A stretch of DNA of 5,992 bases from Chloroflexota bacterium. Its GTDB lineage: Bacteria; Chloroflexota; Dehalococcoidia; SM23-28-2; RBG-16-64-32. Below, in pieces: positions 1 through 5,992 of the stretch. The stretch's first letter is position 1; the number at the start of each line of letters is the position of its first letter. The position numbers and the translations under genes are program-made. The stretch covers positions 1-5,992 of the forward strand of contig JADFRV010000137.1 in assembly GCA_022561095.1 (NCBI GenBank). Direction: 5' to 3'. The notes under the pieces were generated by a model. That model did no database searches and had not been told where the DNA came from. It saw nothing but the letters and a program-made list of their open reading frames with translations.

Positions 1-415
1 CGACGCGCTCAGCTCCGTTGATGATGAACGTCCCCTGCTCCGTCATGAGCGGGAAGTCACCCATGAATATCTCCTGCTCTTTGACCTCGCCGGTCTCCTT
101 GACCAGGAGTTGCACGTTCACTCTCAGCGGGGCCGCATAGGTGGCGTCACGCTCGCGGCACTCGGCCTCGTTGTACTTGGGTTCGCCAAAGCTGTAGTCG
201 GTGAAGCGCATCTCCAGCCGGTTACCGGTGAAGTCCTGGATGGGGGAGATATCCTTCAGAAGATCGCCCAGGCCTTCGGATCTAAACGTCTTGTATGAGT
301 CGAGCTGGATGTGGACGAGATGGGGCAGGGTGGCCACGTCTGGAATGCGAGAGTAAGACTTGCTAAGGGAGGGCACACCGAACTTGGCATTGAAGAAGCC
401 TCTGTCTACGAGCAT
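1..415 (-). CDS. rpoB: RNA polymerase beta subunit, N-terminal part (partial, cut by window edge)
   Basis: This is the first 138 codons of the beta subunit of DNA-dependent RNA polymerase, the large catalytic subunit that pairs with beta-prime in the cytoplasmic core enzyme. Translation of the minus strand gives an N-terminus with YSRIPDVATLPHLV, then LDSYKTF, a DISPIQDFTG segment and FGEPKYNEAECRERDATYAAPL near residues 77-98. It ends in FMGDFPLMTEQGTFIINGAERV-type sequence (residues about 117-138), which is diagnostic of the beta protrusion/lobe start of RpoB. The ATG at 413-415 is chosen because it has a GAGGAG ribosome site 9 bases upstream, and an in-frame TAG lies nine codons before it with no other start between. 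The rest of the gene lies beyond the left edge. The gene immediately upstream is an EamA exporter, not the common rplJ-rplL pair. The CRERD and GDFPLMTEQGTF forms resemble Chloroflexota RpoB; that taxon reading is inference. Confidence 0.97.
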   Translation of the reverse strand, partial: MLVDRGFFNAKFGVPSLSKSYSRIPDVATLPHLVHIQLDSYKTFRSEGLGDLLKDISPIQDFTGNRLEMRFTDYSFGEPKYNEAECRERDATYAAPLRVNVQLLVKETGEVKEQEIFMGDFPLMTEQGTFIINGAERV

Positions 416-424
416 GCGAAAGCA

Positions 425-430
425 CTCCTC
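425..430 (-). promoter_or_regulatory. Shine-Dalgarno site of rpoB
   Basis: The minus strand reads GAGGAG, 9 bases before the rpoB ATG. It fixes the start, since no alternative start codon exists between the upstream in-frame TAG and this ATG. Confidence 0.8.
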
Positions 431-457
431 AAAAGAAAACTAGGTAAGCCTCTTGCG

Positions 458-477
458 AACAGAAGACAACAGAAGAC
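458..477. repeat. Perfect 2 x 10-bp tandem repeat in the rpoB leader
   Basis: AACAGAAGAC occurs twice in direct succession on the plus strand (458-467 and 468-477), followed by AGA, the partial start of a further match. On the transcribed strand it is a pyrimidine-rich GTCTTCTGTT pair inside the predicted 5' untranslated region of rpoB, 43 bases before the start codon. A two-copy repeat may be simple slippage; a role as an RNA or protein binding site is only a possibility. Confidence 0.7.
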
Positions 478-486
478 AGACGATAC

Positions 487-540
487 CTATCGACGTAGAT
501 CAGATGGGGATACAAATGATGGGGGACACAAACCGGCCAT
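487..540 (-). CDS. Possible 17-codon leader peptide ahead of rpoB
   Basis: An ATG at 538-540 opens a 17-codon reading frame (MAGLCPPSFVSPSDLRR) ending in TAG at 487-489, 71 bases before the rpoB start. It has no Shine-Dalgarno site, but the predicted transcript start at about 543-540 falls directly before its ATG, so it could be read as a leaderless start. It is proline- and serine-rich with two successive proline codons. I see no terminator hairpin and T-run that would make a classical attenuator. Such a short frame could easily occur by chance. Confidence 0.2.
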   Translation of the reverse strand: MAGLCPPSFVSPSDLRR

Positions 541-549
541 CGAATAGCT

Positions 550-578
550 AGTGTAGCACCAGCCTTGAGAGATGTCAA
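550..578 (-). promoter_or_regulatory. Sigma-70 type promoter of rpoB
   Basis: The minus strand reads a perfect TTGACA -35 (573-578), a 17-base spacer and a TACACT -10 (550-555). The spacer ends in TGC, which also gives an extended -10. The predicted transcript start is near base 543, leaving a leader of about 128 bases before the rpoB ATG. The match fits strong constitutive expression of rpoB, independent of the exporter gene upstream. Confidence 0.8.
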
Positions 579-602
579 CATTGAGTATCCACCTGGTTTG
601 GC

Positions 603-1523
603 TCAATCCGCAGCCGTCGCATCGGCGGCCACCGCTAGCCGCTGGCTGGATGGCGCCTGACCGCGCATGACGGCGGCGACGCCGGCGATGATGAGGGCGC
701 AGCCCAGGACTGTGTTTACGCCTATCGATTCGTCCAGCACGGCCCAGCCCAGAAACAACCCTACGACGGGGATGATGTAGGTTACCAGAGAGCTGCGGAC
801 GCTGCCCACGTTGTCCACCAGCCACAGATAGATGATGATGGCTATCCCGGTCCCCAATACGCCCAGAGCCAGGAGGGAGAGCCAGGCCTCCACGCTCAGC
901 GAGTAGTCCGGCGTGCCCCGTACTACCAGCATGATCGGCAGCACCAGCAACGTTCCCAGCACAAGCTGGCCCCCGGTCAGACCTACCGGGTCATCCTCCT
1001 TGAGCAGGCTGCGGGCGTAGACGGCGCCGGCGCCGTAGCAGGCGGCTGCGCCCACCACCGCCAGCTGGCTCAGGACGGCGGAGTCGCGGAGGTCGTATAC
1101 GTCGCCGCTGGTGAGGACGATGACTCCCACGAAGCCGATTCCCAGGCCGGCTACGCGGGCCGGCGTGAGCTGCTCTTCGATGAGGAAGATGGCGGCGAAC
1201 ATCACCGTGAACAGTGGCATGCTGGAGTTCAGGACGGATGCGGTGCCGCTGTCGATATGCTCCTCCGCCCAGGCGATGAGGATGAACGGGATCACTATGC
1301 CAACTAACGCCCAGACCGCCACCTTGAACCAGAGGGCGGGTGGACGGCGAACGGGCGTCTTCCGCATCACCATCACCACGCCAACGGCCAGAGCGCCGAA
1401 GAACAAGCGCCCCTCCGTCACCTCCAGGGGCGACGTCTCATCCACGATCACCTTGATGAACAGGAACGAGGCGCCCCAGATGGCGCCCAGCGCCAGCAGG
1501 GCGAGTAGTGCCTTAGGTGTCAC
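603..1523 (-). CDS. EamA/DMT-superfamily permease (10-TM exporter)
   Basis: This encodes a 306-residue inner-membrane protein of the drug/metabolite transporter superfamily, made of two tandem EamA repeats of about five membrane segments each. Hydrophobic segments run at roughly 4-24, 36-53, 66-86, 95-115, 121-138, 149-168, 181-200, 211-233, 241-261 and 268-286. The first repeat ends with LIEEQLTPARVAGLGIGF and the second with VLDESIGVNTVLGCALIIAG, the paired acidic-helix signature of the family. Length is typical (about 280-310). Members export amino acids, metabolites or drugs; the substrate cannot be told from sequence. The start is GTG at 1521-1523: no ATG, GTG or TTG lies between it and the upstream in-frame TAA, and the next internal ATG would remove the first two membrane segments. 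No good Shine-Dalgarno site precedes it; GGAG lies 19 bases away. It is divergent from the small membrane protein and co-directional with rpoB. Confidence 0.93.
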   Translation of the reverse strand: MTPKALLALLALGAIWGASFLFIKVIVDETSPLEVTEGRLFFGALAVGVVMVMRKTPVRRPPALWFKVAVWALVGIVIPFILIAWAEEHIDSGTASVLNSSMPLFTVMFAAIFLIEEQLTPARVAGLGIGFVGVIVLTSGDVYDLRDSAVLSQLAVVGAAACYGAGAVYARSLLKEDDPVGLTGGQLVLGTLLVLPIMLVVRGTPDYSLSVEAWLSLLALGVLGTGIAIIIYLWLVDNVGSVRSSLVTYIIPVVGLFLGWAVLDESIGVNTVLGCALIIAGVAAVMRGQAPSSQRLAVAADATAAD

Positions 1524-1582
1524 GTCAGATAGGGTTAGGGGGCTCCAGGATGCGGCCGGCGAGAACAGAAGTGTGTACGTTT

Positions 1583-1611
1583 ATGGTATCTGAGCCCATC
1601 CTAACGGTCAA
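1583..1611 (-). promoter_or_regulatory. Sigma-70 type promoter of the EamA exporter
   Basis: The minus strand reads TTGACC (1606-1611), a 17-base spacer and TACCAT (1583-1588). The predicted start is near A1576, giving a leader of about 52 bases before the GTG. The -35 box lies 3 bases from the left copy of the 17-bp inverted repeat. Confidence 0.6.
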
Positions 1612-1614
1612 TCG

Positions 1615-1631
1615 GGTAGTGGGTCATTTTG
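1615..1631 (+). repeat. Left copy of a 17-bp inverted repeat
   Basis: GGTAGTGGGTCATTTTG here is the reverse complement of 2095-2111 with one mismatch (16 of 17; the first 12 bases are perfect). Together the two copies bracket a 497-bp segment containing the orphan membrane-protein gene. No flanking target duplication is visible beside either copy. Read on the minus strand, this copy ends 3 bases before the exporter -35 box, so it may instead be a regulator site. Confidence 0.7.
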
Positions 1632-1668
1632 CCTCCAACAAGTTCACGATCTCCGCGTCGTCTACCGA

Positions 1669-1677
1669 TGTTACAAT
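1669..1677 (+). promoter_or_regulatory. Extended -10 promoter of the small membrane protein
   Basis: TGTTACAAT combines a TGn extension (1669-1671) with a TACAAT -10 (1672-1677). No good -35 lies at 16-18 bases, as often holds for extended -10 promoters. The predicted start is A1684, with a leader of about 56 bases before the ATG at 1740. Confidence 0.5.
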
Positions 1678-1684
1678 TGGTGGA

Positions 1685-1703
1685 CGGTCAGGTAGTGAGA
1701 CCG
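1685..1703 (+). promoter_or_regulatory. Possible hairpin at the 5' end of the small membrane-protein transcript
   Basis: CGGTC (1685-1689) can pair with GACCG (1699-1703) across a 9-base loop. It begins one base after the predicted transcript start. The loop contains GGTAGTG (1691-1697), the core of the 17-bp repeat. It may stabilise the mRNA or be an operator half-site; a five-pair stem can also be chance. Confidence 0.3.
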
Positions 1704-1726
1704 CTTCTGGTTATGGATGAACGCGC

Positions 1727-1732
1727 AGGAGG
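1727..1732 (+). promoter_or_regulatory. Shine-Dalgarno site deciding the small membrane-protein start
   Basis: A full AGGAGG lies 7 bases before the ATG at 1740-1742. It decides between this start and the in-frame TTG at 1629 or ATGs at 1668 and 1713, which lack such a site. Confidence 0.8.
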
Positions 1733-1739
1733 CAACGCT

Positions 1740-2102
1740 ATGACGCGAGCCGCCGCAGTGATTGTGGGCGGCTCATTGCTTTCACTCTTTGTGGGCGGCT
1801 CTCGAGAGTGGTTTGGCGATGGAGCGGAAGACGAGCCGGTGTTGATACTGCTAGTAGGAGTCATAATCGTAGTGACGCTGGCTTCTGCGTACTCTCTCCG
1901 CGCAAATGCGAGTGTGATCGAGGGAGTTCTCTTGGGCTCTTTATACGGCTCTTTAGCATGGGGGTTTCTCTTCTTGGGTGCGGGGGCCGGGTTTGACTTG
2001 TTTGCCATCGAAGCGGCGTTCGGGGCCGTGGGGGGAACGGTGTGCGGCGCTGTTGGCTGGGTCTTACGATTCGCTCTCGGGAGGCTAGCCGCCTCAAACT
2101 GA
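1740..2102 (+). CDS. Small four-TM membrane protein of unknown function
   Basis: I do not recognise this 120-residue protein. The start is set by an ideal AGGAGG site. It is strongly hydrophobic, with likely membrane segments at about 4-20, 32-52, 60-82 and 87-112. The third and fourth are rich in Gly and Ala (GSLYGS, FLGAGAG, GAVGGTVCGAVG), which favours tight helix packing. A polar acidic loop with REWFGDGAEDEP at about 22-33 separates the first two helices. The single Cys lies in helix four. No catalytic motif is visible. The reading frame is intact, and the ideal ribosome site and extended -10 promoter argue that it is a real gene. Its stop codon falls inside the right copy of a 17-bp inverted repeat, and the left copy lies upstream, so the gene may sit in a small mobile or recombined cassette. 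Fewer GC-rich third positions than in neighbouring prs and secA fit that, but it could simply be a poorly conserved lineage gene. Confidence 0.7.
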   Translation: MTRAAAVIVGGSLLSLFVGGSREWFGDGAEDEPVLILLVGVIIVVTLASAYSLRANASVIEGVLLGSLYGSLAWGFLFLGAGAGFDLFAIEAAFGAVGGTVCGAVGWVLRFALGRLAASN

Positions 2103-2111
2103 CCCACTACC
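2095..2111 (-). repeat. Right copy of a 17-bp inverted repeat
   Basis: The plus strand reads CAAACTGACCCACTACC. Its reverse complement matches 1615-1631 at 16 of 17 positions. It covers the stop codon of the small membrane-protein gene and ends 11 bases before the prs -35 box. Confidence 0.7.
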
Positions 2112-2122
2112 TGGGGAAACGG

Positions 2123-2151
2123 TTGTCACGGGCTGCGGAAGCGCTTACACT
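2123..2151 (+). promoter_or_regulatory. Sigma-70 type promoter of prs
   Basis: TTGTCA (2123-2128), a 17-base spacer and TACACT (2146-2151) form a good promoter. The -10 hexamer is identical to that of rpoB. Only 7 bases separate it from the GTG at 2159, so transcription should begin at about 2158-2159, on the start codon itself. Confidence 0.65.
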
Positions 2152-2158
2152 CGCATCG

Positions 2159-3118
2159 GTGATAGAGACACCTCATTATCAAGAGCTAAAGGTGTTCACG
2201 GGCAACGCCCATGAGGCGCTCGCCTGCGATATCTGCGAGTATCTTGAGAAACCGCTAGGCCAGTGCGAGGTGTTCGAGTTCAGCAACGAGAACATCTTCG
2301 TCCGTTTCCTGGAGAACATTCGCGCCCGCGACGTTTTTCTGGTCCAGCCCATCGCCTCTCCCGTGAATACGCGGCTGATGGAGCTGTTCGTTATGATAGA
2401 CGCCGCCAAGCGGGCCTCGGCGGGCCGCATCACGGCGGTGGTCCCTTACTACGGCTACGGCCGCAGCGATAAGAAGGACCAGCCACGGGTGCCGATCACC
2501 GCCCGCCTGATCGCTAACTTTATCGAAACGGCGGGGGCGGACCGTCTGCTGACCGTCGATCTCCACGCCGGCCAGGTGCAGGGCTTCTTCAACATCCCGG
2601 TGGACGAATTGACCGCGCTCTCCTTGCTGGCCAGATACTTCCGTGACAAGAAACTCAGAGATCTCACCGTGGTGGCCACCGACGTGGGAGACGCTAAGAG
2701 GGCGGGCCACATGGCTGATCGGCTCGGCGTGCCTATCGCCATCGTCGAAAAGAAGCGAATCGGCAACCGGGACAGGGTGGAGGCGGTGAGCATCATCGGT
2801 GAGGTGGAGGGCAGGAACGCCCTGATAGTCGACGATGAGGTAGACACTGCCGCCACCCTGGTTGCCACGGCGGAGATGGTGCTGCGCAACGGCGCGAAAG
2901 AGGTATACGCCGCCGCCACGCACCCCATCCTCTCCGGACCGGCCGTGGAGCGGCTCGAACAGTCGCCCATCAAAGAGCTCGTGTTCACGGACACGATCCC
3001 TCTGTCGCCGGAGAAGCGGCTGCCAAAGTTCAAGATTCTCTCCGTGGCCCCCCTGCTGGGGGAGGCGATCCGGCGCATCCACACCGGCCAATCCGTGGGC
3101 GCCCTGTTCGACGAATAG
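2159..3118 (+). CDS. prs: Ribose-phosphate pyrophosphokinase (PRPP synthetase)
   Basis: This cytoplasmic enzyme transfers pyrophosphate from ATP to ribose 5-phosphate, making PRPP for purine, pyrimidine, NAD, His and Trp synthesis. With the GTG start it has 319 residues, close to the usual 310-320. Visible hallmarks in order: LKVFTGNAH (10-18), FSNENIFVRFLENIRARDVFLVQP, LMELFVMIDAAKRASAGRITAV, VPYYGYGRSDKKD (95-107), VDLHAGQVQGFFNIPVDEL with the catalytic-region His136, and VDDEVDTAATL (224-234). The last is the PRPP-binding loop; its usual TGGT or TAGT reads TAAT here. The frame stays open upstream to at least 2042, with a TTG at 2123, but the promoter at 2123-2151 and normal family length favour GTG 2159. 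No Shine-Dalgarno site precedes that GTG, which fits a leaderless mRNA. secA follows 109 bases later with its own promoter. Function is firm; the start is moderate. Confidence 0.96.
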   Translation: MIETPHYQELKVFTGNAHEALACDICEYLEKPLGQCEVFEFSNENIFVRFLENIRARDVFLVQPIASPVNTRLMELFVMIDAAKRASAGRITAVVPYYGYGRSDKKDQPRVPITARLIANFIETAGADRLLTVDLHAGQVQGFFNIPVDELTALSLLARYFRDKKLRDLTVVATDVGDAKRAGHMADRLGVPIAIVEKKRIGNRDRVEAVSIIGEVEGRNALIVDDEVDTAATLVATAEMVLRNGAKEVYAAATHPILSGPAVERLEQSPIKELVFTDTIPLSPEKRLPKFKILSVAPLLGEAIRRIHTGQSVGALFDE

Positions 3119-3142
3119 CAGGCGGCCACAGACTGCCCCCTG
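3119..3142 (+). other. Imperfect hairpin directly after prs
   Basis: CAGGCGGC (3119-3126) can pair with GCCCCCTG (3135-3142) through seven GC-rich pairs and one C-C mismatch, with an 8-base loop. No T-run follows, so it is not a standard intrinsic terminator. It may protect the prs 3' end or do nothing. Confidence 0.3.
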
Positions 3143-3156
3143 CCCCTCGCCAAAGC

Positions 3157-3165
3157 TGCTATGAT
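3157..3165 (+). promoter_or_regulatory. Extended -10 promoter of secA
   Basis: TGCTATGAT holds a TGn extension and a near-consensus TATGAT -10 (3160-3165). The region 17 bases upstream is C-rich with no good -35. The predicted start is near 3172, giving a leader of about 56 bases before secA. Confidence 0.55.
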
Positions 3166-3172
3166 TGAAACG

Positions 3173-3202
3173 ATGCCCTTCACGGGCACGTCGTACAGAT
3201 AG
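3173..3202 (+). CDS. Possible 9-codon leader peptide ahead of secA
   Basis: ATG at 3173 starts exactly 7 bases after the TATGAT -10, so it could open a leaderless message. It reads MPFTGTSYR and ends in TAG at 3200-3202, 25 bases before the secA ATG and 4 bases before its Shine-Dalgarno-like sequence. Translation of it could affect folding of the 3174-3188 hairpin or ribosome delivery to secA. It is too short to resemble the SecM arrest peptide, and chance is a strong alternative. Confidence 0.2.
   Translation: MPFTGTSYR
3174..3188 (+). promoter_or_regulatory. Hairpin at the 5' end of the predicted secA transcript
   Basis: TGCCC (3174-3178) pairs with GGGCA (3184-3188) around a 5-base loop. 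CGA at 3171-3173 can add three pairs with TCG at 3191-3193 across a two-base bulge. No T-run follows, so it is not a terminator. It may be a 5' stabiliser, an operator or chance. Confidence 0.4.
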
Positions 3203-3206
3203 AGTT

Positions 3207-3214
3207 GGAAGGTG
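3207..3214 (+). promoter_or_regulatory. Weak, distant Shine-Dalgarno-like sequence of secA
   Basis: GGAAGGTG resembles the anti-16S complement but lies 13 bases before the secA ATG, longer than the usual 5-9. No closer site is visible, so initiation may be weak or coupled to upstream translation. Confidence 0.4.
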
Positions 3215-3227
3215 TGTAGATAGCGGC

Positions 3228-5992
<2,765 letters not shown>

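Noticed and set aside
481..492. CGATA/TATCG inverted repeat in the rpoB leader as a terminator or operator
   Set aside because: Five pairs with a two-base loop and no T-run are too weak to support a call.
1111..1593. Plus-strand 160-codon frame opposite the EamA exporter
   Set aside because: It is antisense to the membrane-segment codons of a clear transporter and has Thr/Arg-rich composition without domain signal.
1629..1739. N-terminal extension of the small membrane protein from a TTG at 1629
   Set aside because: The extension covers the predicted promoter and 5' leader, has no ribosome site at its start, and the AGGAGG site 7 bases before ATG 1740 is far better.
2042..2158. Extension of PRPP synthetase upstream to 2042
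   Set aside because: It would overlap the end of the small membrane-protein gene, lengthen the protein well past family size, and run through the predicted prs promoter.
3119..3142. Intrinsic terminator after prs
   Set aside because: The hairpin has a mismatch and no following T-run, so it is listed only as a hairpin.

Overview
The window looks like ordinary chromosomal DNA from a moderately GC-rich bacterium, with four recognisable conserved genes and one small orphan membrane-protein gene. The forms of RpoB, PRPP synthetase and SecA resemble those I associate with Chloroflexota, possibly the Dehalococcoidia side. That placement is by eye and moderate at best. I see no phage, CRISPR, tRNA or rRNA signal.

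Layout. Bases 1-1523 read leftward: the 5' end of rpoB (cut by the window edge), preceded by a gene for a 10-TM EamA/DMT-family exporter. Bases 1740-5992 read rightward: a 120-residue four-TM protein of unknown function, then prs (PRPP synthetase), then secA, which runs off the right edge. The two groups diverge from the 1524-1739 intergenic region. No gene-free stretch exceeds 300 bases. The gaps are 416-602, 1524-1739, 2103-2158 and 3119-3227, and each holds a plausible promoter.

Regulation. Three promoters have clear -35 and -10 hexamers with exactly 17-base spacers (upstream of rpoB, the exporter and prs). Two have an extended -10 (upstream of the small membrane protein and secA). The prs promoter places the transcript start at or next to the GTG start codon, so prs mRNA may be leaderless. 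The rpoB and secA promoters place their starts just before tiny ORFs (17 and 9 codons), so these could be leaderless leader peptides. 

The most unusual structure is a 17-bp near-perfect inverted repeat (16 of 17 matches) at 1615-1631 and 2095-2111 that brackets the orphan membrane-protein gene. Read in the direction of transcription, the same 17-mer sits 3 bases upstream of the exporter -35 and 11 bases upstream of the prs -35. It could therefore be the terminal repeats of a small cassette or a shared regulator site. SecA carries a Cys-rich insertion (C479, C484, C491) and a roughly 40-residue insertion before its GGLHIVGTERHE motif. Functionally the window combines core information, nucleotide and secretion housekeeping genes; I see no operon-level pathway joining them.
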